The notes under the pieces: generated by a model | Database searches by the model: none | What the model was told of the DNA's origin: nothing | The model's input: the letters and a program-made list of their open reading frames with translations, nothing else | Made by a program: the position numbers and the translations under genes | Shown: one piece after another, positions 46,268 to 55,324 of the stretch | Layout: every line of letters begins with the position of its first letter | Position numbering within the stretch: position 1 is the first letter of the stretch | NCBI GenBank assembly: GCA_963740395.1 | Contig: CAVUEP010000001.1 | Span: 1 to 64,000, forward strand | Reading direction: 5' to 3' | Length of the DNA stretch: 64,000 nt | Origin: CADEEN01 sp963740395 | Lineage (GTDB): Bacteria > Pseudomonadota > Gammaproteobacteria > Burkholderiales > Burkholderiaceae_C

Positions 46268-46695
46268 GACGCGCTCAGCAGCATGGCCGTGAACGCAATC
46301 CACATGCCGACGAGCACGGCGCTGCTCGCGGCATAGGCCCTTAAACGGTGTTTGACGCGATTGCTCGTGCAATGGATCCAGCTGTGCAACACGCGCAGAC
46401 CGACATACAGCCAGGCTGCGGCCAGCATCCACGGCGAGACGAGCTGGGTCATGGTCAGCGCCAGGCACAGCACATAGAACAGCACCGGGGCTTCGAACAG
46501 GTTGCGGAAGTTGTCGGCGCAGTTGACGCGCTGCAAGATGGCGTTGGACTGCACCGACGAGGCGATCGTGCGCAGCGCAATGTGACGCTCCCGCACCTCT
46601 GCGACGCGCTGCGCCAGCATCGCCCCGGCAACCACCGAGGTCAGGCCGACCATGGCGGCGATCGGCAGCATGGGGGCCGTGTTCATGGGGTTCAT
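46264..46695 (-). CDS. MAPEG-family membrane protein
   Basis: Inner-membrane protein of 143 residues with four helices (MLPIAAMVGLTSVVAGAML, APVLFYVLCLALTMTQLV, MLAAAWLYVGLRVLHSWI and AVLVGMWIAFTAMLLS). The second conserved block NFRNLFEAPVLFYVLCL is the MAPEG signature. Members conjugate glutathione to lipids or make leukotrienes in animals; in bacteria, functions are mostly unknown. Located between acyl-CoA dehydrogenase and P1 peptidase genes with ATGA overlaps on both sides, so it belongs to that operon. Confidence 0.88.
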   Translation of the reverse strand: MNPMNTAPMLPIAAMVGLTSVVAGAMLAQRVAEVRERHIALRTIASSVQSNAILQRVNCADNFRNLFEAPVLFYVLCLALTMTQLVSPWMLAAAWLYVGLRVLHSWIHCTSNRVKHRLRAYAASSAVLVGMWIAFTAMLLSAS

Positions 46696-47814
46696 GCAAA
46701 GACTCCTGCGTTGTCCTGCATCCGTTCACTGACCTCGCCCAGGTGGTGCAGCGTGTCCCCGTGGGCAAATTCGAGCGCGGTCAGGCGTTTGAAGTAGTGG
46801 CTGGCGGCACATTCGTCGGTGACGCCGATGCCGCCGTGAAGCTGGATGCATTGCTGGCCGACAAAGCGCATCGACTGGCCCAGCTGCACCTTGGCCTGCG
46901 ACAGCGCGCGTCGGCGCTGCGGCGGGCGCATCGCCGAGCTTCAAGGTGGCGAAGTAGCTCATCGAGCGCGCCAGTTCGAGCTGCATCTTCACATCGGCCA
47001 TGCGGTGGCGCAGGGCCTGGAAGCTGGCGATCGGCGCGCCGAACTGCTTGCGCGTGTTCATGTACTCGACCGTGATCGCCACCAGGCGCTCCATCAGGCC
47101 GACGCCCTCGGCACAGGCTGCGGCGATGCCGATGTCGTTGCCGAGTTCGAGTGCCGCGGTCGCGTCGGGCATCACGCAGTGCGCCGGTGAGGTGGCCAGC
47201 GTGATGTCGGCCGCGCGCCCACCGTCGTGCGTCGGGTAGGCGCGCAGCGCGCAGCGCTCGCGCTCGACGATGAAGAGTCCGATCGGTGCCACCGCGTGCG
47301 GCCCCACCCGCGCCGGCACCAGGTAGGCGTCGGCCTCGTCGCCTGCGGGCACCAGGCCCTTGCGACCGGTCAGCGCCCAACCACCCGCGGACTGCGTGGC
47401 CGTGGTCGTGCACAGTTCCAGTCGGTAGCGCGAGCCCGCCTCCTGCTGCGCCGGAACGACCAGGGCCGAGCCATCGGCGATGCGCGGCAGCCATTGCGAC
47501 TGCAGCTCCGCGTCGGCGTGGGCGAGCAGGGCCGGCGCAACCAGGGCTGCGGCGGCAAAGGGGGCGTTGACCAGTCCACGGCCGAGCTCCTCCATCACGA
47601 CCATTGCCTCGACGGCGCCGAACCCCAGGCCGCCCTGCGCCTGCGGCACGGCCAGCCCGGTCAGGCCGAGTTCGGCGAGCTCGGCGTGGACAGCGCGGGT
47701 CTTGCCGCCGGCCTTGGCCAGTTTGTGTCGGCGCTCGAAGGAGAAGCCCTTTTCAACCCAGCGTTGCACGGCGTTGCGCAGCGCGACCTGGTCCTCAGTG
47801 AATTCGAAGTCCAT
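46692..47814 (-). CDS. Acyl-CoA dehydrogenase (smaller partner), one frameshift
   Basis: FAD-dependent acyl-CoA dehydrogenase fold. It begins MDFEFTEDQVALRNAVQRWV. The middle has GLVPAGDEADAYLVPARVG and the helical C-terminal domain EYMNTRKQFGAPIASFQALRHRMADVKMQLELARSMSYF. The frame breaks at about 46922 (one extra base) and continues RRRALSQAKVQLGQSMRFVGQQCIQLHGGIGVTDE to the stop. Corrected length is about 373. It is adjacent to a second, larger acyl-CoA dehydrogenase, a layout typical of heteromeric FadE-type pairs. Substrate unknown. Confidence 0.83.
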
Positions 47815-47816
47815 GT

Positions 47817-48998
47817 TCAGCTCCCCAGCACCGTCTGCGCCACGATGTTCCTCTGTACCTCGTTGCTGCCGCCGTAGATCGTCGTCTTGCGCAAGTTGAA
47901 GTAAGTGGCTGCCAGGGGCGCGCAATGCGCCGCGCCGACATGTTCGCCCTGCCAGCCCGCGTCCATCGCCTCCTTGATCCAGGGCAGCGCGAAGGGCCCG
48001 GCGGCCAGCATCATCAGCTCGGCGTAGCGTTGCTGGATCTCGCTGCCGCGGATCTTCAGCAGTCCCGCCACGTCCAGGCTCTGCTTGCCGCTCTTCTCGC
48101 CCGACAGCACGCGCAGCACCATCATCTCCAGCGCGACGATGTCGATCTCGAGCAGCGCGATCTGGTCGCGCAAGCGATGGTCGTCCCACAGGCCTTCGGC
48201 CTTGGCGATGCGCTTGAGGCGCTCGAGCTCGCGCTTGGCGCGATTCACGTCGGCGATGTTGGTGCGCTCGTGCGAAAGCAGGTGCTTGGCGTAGGTCCAG
48301 CCCTTGTTCTCCTGGCCGATCAGCTGGTCGGCCGGCACCTCGACGTTGTCGAACCAGACCTCGTTGATCTCGCGGCTGCCGTCGAGCATCTCGATCGGCC
48401 GCACGCTCACGCCCGGGCTCTTCATGTCGATCAGCAGGAAGGAGATGCCGGTCTGCGGTTTGCCTTCGTTGCTGGTGCGCACCAGGCAGAAGATCCAGTC
48501 GCCATGCTGGGCCAGCGTAGTCCAGGTCTTCTGGCCATTGACGATGAAGTAGTCGCCGCGGCGCTCGGCCTTGCACTGCAGAGATGCAAGGTCCGAACCG
48601 GACCCCGGCTCGCTGTAGCCCTGGCTCCACCACACGTCGCCGCTGGCGATGCCGGGCAGGAAGCGGCGCTGCTGCTCGGGTGTGCCAAAGCTCATGATCA
48701 CGGGCGCCACCATCACCGGGCCGAAGGGCACCACGCGCGGCGCGCCCGCCAGCGCGCATTCTTCCTCGAACAAGTGCCGTTGCACCGCGCTCCAGCCCGG
48801 CCCGCCGAACTCCTGCGGCCAGCTCCAACCGAGCCACCCCTTGGCGCCCAGGATGCGGGCCCAGCGTTGCATGTCTTCGCGCGTCAGGTGCAGCGCATGG
48901 TGCACCTTGTGGCTGATCTCTGGTGGCAGGTTGGCAGCCACCCAGTGCCGGATCTGCAGGCGAAAGTCGGTTTCTTCGGCGGTGAAATTCAGGTCCAT
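47817..48998 (-). CDS. Acyl-CoA dehydrogenase (larger partner)
   Basis: FAD-binding acyl-CoA dehydrogenase of 393 residues. N-terminal MDLNFTAEETDFRLQIRHWVAANLPP, the flavin-binding SQGYSEPGSGSDLASLQ and FIVNGQKTWTTLAQHGDW, and the C-terminal TTIYGGSNEVQRNIVAQTVLG are all intact. No CoA-ligase or thiolase neighbour is present, but the enoyl-CoA hydratase at 56 kb could serve the same chemistry. It heads the run of five overlapping minus-strand genes and the smaller dehydrogenase follows after two bases, suggesting a heterotetramer. ATG 48998 is the start. Confidence 0.92.
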   Translation of the reverse strand: MDLNFTAEETDFRLQIRHWVAANLPPEISHKVHHALHLTREDMQRWARILGAKGWLGWSWPQEFGGPGWSAVQRHLFEEECALAGAPRVVPFGPVMVAPVIMSFGTPEQQRRFLPGIASGDVWWSQGYSEPGSGSDLASLQCKAERRGDYFIVNGQKTWTTLAQHGDWIFCLVRTSNEGKPQTGISFLLIDMKSPGVSVRPIEMLDGSREINEVWFDNVEVPADQLIGQENKGWTYAKHLLSHERTNIADVNRAKRELERLKRIAKAEGLWDDHRLRDQIALLEIDIVALEMMVLRVLSGEKSGKQSLDVAGLLKIRGSEIQQRYAELMMLAAGPFALPWIKEAMDAGWQGEHVGAAHCAPLAATYFNLRKTTIYGGSNEVQRNIVAQTVLGS

Positions 48999-49078
48999 CA
49001 CGGGTCTCCACGTCGCTGCAGTTTGTAGCACGGCCGCCTGGCTCGGCGTCGGTGCGGCCATGTTTCGATAATCGGCCC

Positions 49079-50242
49079 ATGAATGATCTGTCGATCGACC
49101 TCGCTGACGCCTGCGGCATGCGCGCGGCGACGAGCGACGCGCTGTCCCTGGCGCTGATCCAGTCGCGCAATCGCACGCTGGCCTGGCTGGCCCTCTTCGA
49201 GGGTGACGATCCGGCGCAGGGCCAGCCCGCACTCTGGCTCGCCGGCCGTGCCGCCTGGATGCAGGAGCGCGGCATCGCGCGCAATCTGCAGCGCAGCCGC
49301 GGCCATGCGGTGGCCGATGCGCCAAACGCGCCGCTGGCCTCGATCGACGTCAATGCCGACCGCTGGTGGGGCCACGAGTCCGCGTTCGAGGGCGAGGCAC
49401 CCTCCTTCGAGGCCACGCGAGCCTATCTTGCCGAGACGCTGGAGATCACGCTCGATCTGCTGCACGGCGCCGCGCCTGACGACAATGGCCTGCACGTCTA
49501 CCGCGCGGCGTTGTTTGCAGAGGACGCGCAACTGCTGCGATTCGTGGCGCTGGCACAGGCACAGCAGCAGGAGCGGGCGCTGCGGCTGCTGCCCGAGCGC
49601 GGACTGCGCGCGGCGCGCGAACCGCTATGGTTTGCGGCGCAGTCTTGGTCGCTGGGCTCGCCGCCCGGCGGCTATGTACCGGCCAACGAGCAATGGGCGC
49701 ATGACGAGGCGGTGCCGGAGTTCGAGATCGACGCCCAGCCCGTGGCGTGGACGCAGTTCGCCGAGTTCGTCGAGGACGGCGGCTACGATGATCCGCGTTG
49801 GTGGAGCCAAGCCGGCTGGCAGTGGCTGCAGATGAGCGAGCGGCGCGCGCCGCGCGACGTCGAGCAATTGCGTCACGGTGTCGTGCTGCGTCGGTTCGGG
49901 CAGCTGCGGCGCGCGCCGGCCGGCGAGGCAGTGTCGCTGCTGTCGTGGTACGAGGCCGACGCCTGGTGCCGCTGGGCCGGCCGGCGGCTGCCGACCGAGG
50001 TCGAGTGGGAGCTGGCAGCCAGCCTGGGCATGTCACGCGGTCTGGCCTGGGGCGACGTGCCCGAGTGGGTCGCGGGCCGCGCACGCGCCTGGCCCGGCGG
50101 CACGGCCGTCGACGCCGCACTGCGTGTGCAGCGCGGCGTGGCCTGGTTCGAACCGCGGCGGCTGGCGCATCCGAAGGCGCGCCGCTTCGCCGCTGCCGAT
50201 TCTGACGAGGGCTTCGCCGGCTTTCGCAGTTGCGCGGGCTGA
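49079..50242 (+). CDS. EgtB/SUMF1-like protein, probably without the iron-binding triad
   Basis: A 387-residue protein with the EgtB layout: N-terminal DinB-like helices, then a C-terminal sulfatase-modifying-factor (FGE) domain (YVPANEQWAHDEAVPEFEIDAQPVAW, ADAWCRWAGRRLPTEVEWELAA). In iron(II) sulfoxide synthases of the EgtB/SenA group the first ligand is the His of GHxxWxxE and the others are in HExxHxE. Here the aligned places read WLAGRAAWMQE and FAEDAQLLR, so the His residues appear replaced. A catalytic ergothioneine or selenoneine role is therefore doubtful, and no egtD or senBC is nearby. The gene is convergent with the ParA gene. Confidence 0.75.
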   Translation: MNDLSIDLADACGMRAATSDALSLALIQSRNRTLAWLALFEGDDPAQGQPALWLAGRAAWMQERGIARNLQRSRGHAVADAPNAPLASIDVNADRWWGHESAFEGEAPSFEATRAYLAETLEITLDLLHGAAPDDNGLHVYRAALFAEDAQLLRFVALAQAQQQERALRLLPERGLRAAREPLWFAAQSWSLGSPPGGYVPANEQWAHDEAVPEFEIDAQPVAWTQFAEFVEDGGYDDPRWWSQAGWQWLQMSERRAPRDVEQLRHGVVLRRFGQLRRAPAGEAVSLLSWYEADAWCRWAGRRLPTEVEWELAASLGMSRGLAWGDVPEWVAGRARAWPGGTAVDAALRVQRGVAWFEPRRLAHPKARRFAAADSDEGFAGFRSCAG

Positions 50243-50247
50243 GGGGA

Positions 50248-51078
50248 TCAGAGCCGCGTGCGCAGGGTCGGCGGCCGCCGTGGCACCAGCCAGCGCCACA
50301 GCCGGCGCAGACCGCTCGGCTCGAGCGCGGGTGGGGCAGGTGCCAGGCACGGGACGTCGCTGGGCGGCCTGTCGGTCGGCACGGGTGATACCGAGGGCGC
50401 GCTTGGGCGCCGGCTGGTGGATTGCTTGTCTGCTTGGTCTTTGAACGTCGTGTCGAGCCAGGCCAGAATCGGCCGCCACTGATCAAGGTCGGCCTGAACT
50501 CTGGCAGGTGGCAGGTCAAAGATGGACAGGCCACGATCGGCGCAGCGCACGTAGACCTGGGTCTCGCGCAACACGCCGACGACGGGCAGGCCCAGCGCAG
50601 CGGCCCAATCGCGCACGGCTTGGCCGCCCTGGGTGCGCGCGTCCACGCGCATGCCGATCGCGGCCACGCGGCAACGCCCGCTGGTCACGCGTGGGTGTCG
50701 ACTCAGATCGCCATAGCAAGCGGCGGCGGACTCGAGATCGAACGTCGACGCGCAGACGGGGATCAGCACGACATCGGCCGCGATCAAGCAGCGCGCCAAG
50801 TCGAAGCCCTGCAGTCCGCCAGGCGTGTCGAGTACGGTGTGCGAGACGCCGACGGGTACGCGCAGCACACTGCGCGGGTCAATGCTGCGGCCGACAATGG
50901 CCGCACCGGGAAGTGCCAGCGCGGCGCGACGGCGCAGCCAGGCGCTGGTCGACGCCTGGAGATCGGCGTCGCCGAGCATCACGCCCAGGCCGCGGTGCGC
51001 CAGGGCTGCTGCCATGTGCGTGGCCAATGTGCTCTTGCCGCTTCCTCCTTTGCGATTGACAACGGCAATGACTGGCAT
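50248..51078 (-). CDS. ParA-family (MinD/ParA-type) ATPase
   Basis: Deviant-Walker P-loop ATPase, 276 residues. Walker A is VNRKGGSGKST (signature lysine and catalytic lysine present), followed by GVMLGDADLQAS, the Walker B-like HTVLDTPGGLQGFDL and PVCAS. The last ~70 residues are proline/arginine-rich and unlike ParA; they may bind DNA or a partner. GGAGG at 51084-51088 precedes ATG 51078. No parB or parS site is recognised beside it, so it is probably not the chromosome segregation ParA but an orphan for cargo positioning. It converges on the EgtB-like gene with 5 bases between stops. Confidence 0.85.
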   Translation of the reverse strand: MPVIAVVNRKGGSGKSTLATHMAAALAHRGLGVMLGDADLQASTSAWLRRRAALALPGAAIVGRSIDPRSVLRVPVGVSHTVLDTPGGLQGFDLARCLIAADVVLIPVCASTFDLESAAACYGDLSRHPRVTSGRCRVAAIGMRVDARTQGGQAVRDWAAALGLPVVGVLRETQVYVRCADRGLSIFDLPPARVQADLDQWRPILAWLDTTFKDQADKQSTSRRPSAPSVSPVPTDRPPSDVPCLAPAPPALEPSGLRRLWRWLVPRRPPTLRTRL

Positions 51079-51245
51079 CCGACCTCCGCGACGGCCCTGG
51101 CGACTGGCGACATTGTGCCCAGATCGGACCGCTGCGCTCGCCCCACGCCGCTGCACGCCGCGCGGGTGCGACATATTCAGCGCGTGTAGCGGGCCTGGTG
51201 TGCGTCGTCAAGAGGCAGTCACGGCGTGTGGGGTGTGAACTGGCT

Positions 51246-52223
51246 CTAATCGGCCCTGGCGCCCGAGGCCTTGACGACGCTCTCGTACTTGGCGTGTTCG
51301 GTGCGCACGAACTGCGTGAACCCGTCGGGCGAGGTCGGCGAGGGCTCGGCCATCATCAGGCTCAGCCGCGCCTTGACGTCGGGCGCACCCATTGCGTCGA
51401 CGAAGGCGCGGTTCAGTCGCGCCGTCACGTCGGCAGGCATGCGCGCCGGACCGAACAGGCCGAACCAGGTATTGATGTCGAACTTGGCCAGGCCCAGGTC
51501 GGCGGCACTCTCGGCAATCGTCGGCACCTCGGGCATGGCGCTCGAACGCTTGGACGTGGTCACGGCCAGCGCCTTGAGCTTGCCGCTCTTGATGTTGGCC
51601 GACGCAGTGGCGAGGTTGTCGAAATTGAGGTCGACCTGACCTGACAGGAGGGCCAGCTGAGCGGGTGCCCCGCCGCCGAACGGAATGTGGACCATGAACA
51701 GGCCGGCCTGGGTCTTGAACATCTCGCCCGCCAGGTGGCCGGCGCTGCCGTTGCCGCCCGAGCCGTAGTTCAGACGGCCCGGATTCTTCTTGGCGTACAT
51801 GACGAGGTCGCGTACCGAGGCGATGCCCAGGCGCTGTGCGGACTCGGCATTCATCACCAGCACATTGGGCACCTGCGCCACCAGCGTGATCGGCGTGAAG
51901 TCGTTCAGCGCGTCGTACGGCATCTTGGCGTAGAGCCAGGGGTTGATGGCATGGGTCGCCACGGCACCCATCACGATCGTGCTGCCGTCCGCGGCGGACT
52001 TGGCCGCGGCATCGGCGCCGAGGTTGCCGCCGGCGCCGGGCCGGTTCTCGATCACGATCACGCCCAGGCTGGCCTTGGCCTGGTCGGCCAAGAGGCGCGC
52101 CACGAGGTCCAGCGGGCCGCCGGCCGGGTAGGGAACGATGAGGCGAATCGGCTTGCTTTGCGCCCACGCAGTGGTGGCGGCAAGCATGAGGGTGGCGGCG
52201 GCAAGGGCAACGCGGCGTCGCAT
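51246..52223 (-). CDS. Bug/TctC-family substrate-binding protein (orphan)
   Basis: Periplasmic binding protein of 325 residues with a signal peptide ending TTAWAQ. The Bug pattern is RLIVPYPAGGPLDLVARLLAD, IVIENRPGAGGNLGADAAA, and FGGGAPAQLALLSGQVDLNFDNLATA. No tctA or tctB lies nearby. Members of this expanded family in Burkholderiales often act without own permeases or share them, and the TctAB at 23-25 kb is a possible partner. GGGAGA precedes ATG 52223. The ligand cannot be inferred. The gene is divergent from the M61 peptidase. Confidence 0.9.
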   Translation of the reverse strand: MRRRVALAAATLMLAATTAWAQSKPIRLIVPYPAGGPLDLVARLLADQAKASLGVIVIENRPGAGGNLGADAAAKSAADGSTIVMGAVATHAINPWLYAKMPYDALNDFTPITLVAQVPNVLVMNAESAQRLGIASVRDLVMYAKKNPGRLNYGSGGNGSAGHLAGEMFKTQAGLFMVHIPFGGGAPAQLALLSGQVDLNFDNLATASANIKSGKLKALAVTTSKRSSAMPEVPTIAESAADLGLAKFDINTWFGLFGPARMPADVTARLNRAFVDAMGAPDVKARLSLMMAEPSPTSPDGFTQFVRTEHAKYESVVKASGARAD

Positions 52224-52392
52224 GAGATCTCCCGTGGGCTGTGAAAGTAGAGACCCAGTCTAGCGGCCGCGCCGCAGCGGCGACAATCGGCGTCGATGCA
52301 GACGGCATTCGTTTCGAACGGCGCTGCGGGGCCCCGGCGCAGTCGCTGTGCCGATTCTTCCAACGGCGCCATCGGTGCCTGATCGACCCTCG

Positions 52393-54120
52393 ATGATTCA
52401 CTACCACGTCGAGCTGCACGACCTGCATGCTCACCAGTACCGCGTCACGCTCACCGTGCCGGCGCCCGCCGCCCAGCAACGCGTCAGCCTGCCGGTGTGG
52501 ATTCCTGGCAGCTATCTGGTGCGCGAGTTCGGTCGCCACCTCTCCGGACTCGAAGCGCGGCAGGGCCGCAGCGCCGTGACGCTGCAGCAGCTCGACAAGA
52601 CCACCTGGCAGGCCGACTGCACGGGGCGCGCCGCGCTCAAGTTGAGCTACCTCGTCTACGCGTTCGACACCTCGGTGCGAACGGCGTTTCTGGACGCTGG
52701 GCGCGGCTTCTTCAACGGCACCAGCCTGTGCCTGCGCGTGGAAGGTCGCGAGGGCGACCCGCATGGCCTGCGCCTGGGCGGCCTGCCGCGCGGCTGGTCG
52801 GTGGCGACGGCGATGCGGGATTCTGGCAAGCGGGAGTTTGTTGCCGGCGACTATGACGAGCTGGTCGACCACCCCTTCGAACTCGGCCGCTTCTGGCGCG
52901 GCAGCTTCGAGGTGGCCGGCGTGGCACACGACTTCGTGGTGGCCGGCGCCTGGCCCGGGATGGACGGCGAGCGACTGCTGGCCGACACGCGCCGCATTTG
53001 CCAGACGCAGATCCACTTCTGGCACGGCAAGCGCAAGCCCAAACCGCCGTTCGATCGCTACCTCTTCCTGCTGCATGCTGTGGAGGAGGGCCACGGCGGC
53101 CTCGAGCACCGCGCCAGCACGGCGCTGATCGCAGCGCGGCGCCAACTGCCGCGCACAGGCCAGGGTGGCGCGAGCGAGGGCTACCAGTCGCTGCTCGGCC
53201 TGATCTCGCACGAGTACTTCCATGCCTGGAACGTCAAACGCCTGCGTCCGCGCGAGCTGGCGCAGATCGACTACACGCGCGAGAACTACACGCCGCTGCT
53301 GTGGTTCTTCGAGGGCTTCACCGCCTACTACGATGACCTGCTGCTGCTGCGCGCGGGACTGATCGATGCGCCGACCTATCTGAATCTGGTCGCGAAGACG
53401 GTCAATGGCGTGGCCGCGACGCCGGGGCGCCAGGTGCAGAGCGTTGCGCAGTCGAGCTACGACGCCTGGGTCAAGTACTACCGCAGCGACGAGAACACGC
53501 CCAATGCCACCGTCAGCTACTACACCAAGGGCTCGCTGGTCGCCCTGGCGCTGGACCTGACGCTGCGCAAGGAGCGGCGCGGCACGCTCGACGACGTGAT
53601 GCAGGCGCTGTGGCGCACACATCGCGACGGCTCCATCGATGAGCAGGACATCGCGGCGGCGTTGCGCGAAGTCGGCGGGCGAGGCTATGCCAAGGAACTC
53701 GCGGCCTGGGTCCATGGCACCGACGAGTTGCCGCTGTCGACCCTGTTCGATGCCGCCGGCCTCGCGCTGCGTCAATCTCCGACGACCCTGAGCGCCGCCC
53801 TGGGCCTGCGCCTATCCGAAGGGGCGCTCAGCGGGGTGCAGGTCAAGACCGTGCTCGCGGGCAGTGCGGCGGCCGAGGCCGGTGTGTCGGCGGGCGACGA
53901 GTTGCTGGCGGTTGACGGCTGGCGCGTGCGCCGACTCGACGATGCCCAGCAGTGGTTGACCCCCGGTGAGCCCTTCGAGCTGCTGCTGGCGCGCGATCAG
54001 CGGGTGCTCACGCGCGTCGTGCGCCCGCCGCGCGTGGTGTCGCAGATCTCGAATCTGTCATTGGCTGCCAAGCCATTGCCCGCGGCGGCTTCGTTGCGCC
54101 GCGGCTGGCTCGGAGCCTAG
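52393..54120 (+). CDS. M61 family (glycyl aminopeptidase-like) metallopeptidase with PDZ domain
   Basis: Zinc peptidase of 575 residues. The zinc site is the M61 HEYFHAWN (His, Glu, His) around residue 280, with the third ligand glutamate downstream in FFEGFTAYY. A beta-rich N-terminal domain (LPVWIPGSYLVREFGRHL) and a C-terminal PDZ domain (GVQVKTVLAGSAAAEAGVSAGDELLAVDGWRVR) complete the family layout. No signal peptide is seen, so it is probably cytoplasmic. Members are related to the glycyl aminopeptidase of Sphingomonas. The next gene starts 19 bases later, so they may be co-transcribed. Confidence 0.93.
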   Translation: MIHYHVELHDLHAHQYRVTLTVPAPAAQQRVSLPVWIPGSYLVREFGRHLSGLEARQGRSAVTLQQLDKTTWQADCTGRAALKLSYLVYAFDTSVRTAFLDAGRGFFNGTSLCLRVEGREGDPHGLRLGGLPRGWSVATAMRDSGKREFVAGDYDELVDHPFELGRFWRGSFEVAGVAHDFVVAGAWPGMDGERLLADTRRICQTQIHFWHGKRKPKPPFDRYLFLLHAVEEGHGGLEHRASTALIAARRQLPRTGQGGASEGYQSLLGLISHEYFHAWNVKRLRPRELAQIDYTRENYTPLLWFFEGFTAYYDDLLLLRAGLIDAPTYLNLVAKTVNGVAATPGRQVQSVAQSSYDAWVKYYRSDENTPNATVSYYTKGSLVALALDLTLRKERRGTLDDVMQALWRTHRDGSIDEQDIAAALREVGGRGYAKELAAWVHGTDELPLSTLFDAAGLALRQSPTTLSAALGLRLSEGALSGVQVKTVLAGSAAAEAGVSAGDELLAVDGWRVRRLDDAQQWLTPGEPFELLLARDQRVLTRVVRPPRVVSQISNLSLAAKPLPAAASLRRGWLGA

Positions 54121-54139
54121 CCGTGCGGAACGGGCGCCG

Positions 54140-55285
54140 ATGGGTGTGAACGCACAGGGCGAGGCGCCACGAGCGATTCGCTCGCGCACCGCGCGGCGGG
54201 TCGGCTGGTGGAGCGTGCTCGCGGCGGTGCTGCTGGGCCATGCCGTGGCCACACTGTGGCTGCAGGCCAGTCTGGTCGGCTGGGGTGATGCGAACAAGCC
54301 GACGCTGCAGCGCATCGAAGTCGCTTTCGTCCAACCGCTCGCGCCGGCGGCACCGCCGGCCGCACCGCCGCCGGCCGCGCGCGCCGTCAAGAAGCCCAGC
54401 GCGCTGCAGCCAGTCCCACCGGCGGCGTCGGCACCGACCGTCGAGGCGGCAGCGTCCGCGCCCCTCTCCGAGCCTGAACCCGAGCCAGCGCCGGTACTGG
54501 CCCAAGCAGAACCCGACATGGCACCGTCCGCTGCGGCCTCTGCGCCAACGGCGGCAGCGTCGTCTCCCGACACGACCGCCACCTCCTTTGAGTGGCCGCC
54601 ATCGACGCGATTGAGCTATGTCTTGACGGGCAACTACCGCGGCGAGGTGCACGGCAATGCGCGCGTGCAATGGGTGCGACAGGGCGATCGCTACCAGGTC
54701 CACCTGGATGTTGCGATAGGCCCCAGCTTCGCGCCATTCATTTCGCGCCGCATGACCAGCGATGGCGAACTTGGCGAACAGGGGTTGACGCCGCAGCGCT
54801 ACGACGAAATGACCAAGGTGGCCTTTCAGCGGCCACGCCAGGCGACGATTCTCTTCAACGCCGACCATGTCACGCTGGCCAATGGCAGCCACCATCCCGC
54901 GCTACCTGCCGTGCAGGATGCCGCCAGCCAGTTCGTGCAGATGACCTGGCTCTTCACGACCCAACCGGCCCTGCTGCGCACGGGCAATTCGGTGACGATC
55001 GCGCTGGCATTGCCCAAGCGCGCCGGCCTTTGGGTCTATGACGTGCTGGGTCAGGAGCGGCTGAGCACGCCGGTGGGCGACCTGGACACGTTCCATTTGA
55101 AGCCGCGGCTGGGGGTGCGGCGACCCGGCAACGAGCTCAGTGCCGAGATCTGGTTCGCGCCGACGTTGCAATACCTGCCCGTGCGCATTCGCATCCAGCA
55201 GGAAGCAGATACCTATGTCGACCTGATGCTCGATGCGGCGCCGTTGCAGGCCGCTGCGCAGGAGGCTGCCTCGGCGCCGCGCTGA
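54140..55285 (+). CDS. DUF3108-domain protein with TonB-like N-terminal anchor
   Basis: A 381-residue protein. After a short arginine-rich head a membrane helix (VGWWSVLAAVLLGHAVATLWL) is followed by a long alanine/proline/glutamate-rich spacer (about residues 70-150), then a DUF3108-type domain (SYVLTGNYRGEVHGNARVQW, TDRMTSDGELGEQGLTPQRY-like segment). This N-terminus-plus-spacer resembles TonB, but the C-terminal domain is not TonB's. Function unknown; probably periplasmic with one membrane anchor. It follows the M61 peptidase closely. ATG 54140 was chosen because it lies 19 bases after that stop. Confidence 0.75.
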   Translation: MGVNAQGEAPRAIRSRTARRVGWWSVLAAVLLGHAVATLWLQASLVGWGDANKPTLQRIEVAFVQPLAPAAPPAAPPPAARAVKKPSALQPVPPAASAPTVEAAASAPLSEPEPEPAPVLAQAEPDMAPSAAASAPTAAASSPDTTATSFEWPPSTRLSYVLTGNYRGEVHGNARVQWVRQGDRYQVHLDVAIGPSFAPFISRRMTSDGELGEQGLTPQRYDEMTKVAFQRPRQATILFNADHVTLANGSHHPALPAVQDAASQFVQMTWLFTTQPALLRTGNSVTIALALPKRAGLWVYDVLGQERLSTPVGDLDTFHLKPRLGVRRPGNELSAEIWFAPTLQYLPVRIRIQQEADTYVDLMLDAAPLQAAAQEAASAPR

Positions 55286-55324
55286 CGAGGGCGGCCCCCG
55301 ACGGACAGGGGCACAGGGGCGGAG

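Noticed and set aside
49079..50242. Naming this gene senA or egtB
   Set aside because: The neighbouring senB/senC or egtD genes are absent and the iron ligands look substituted.
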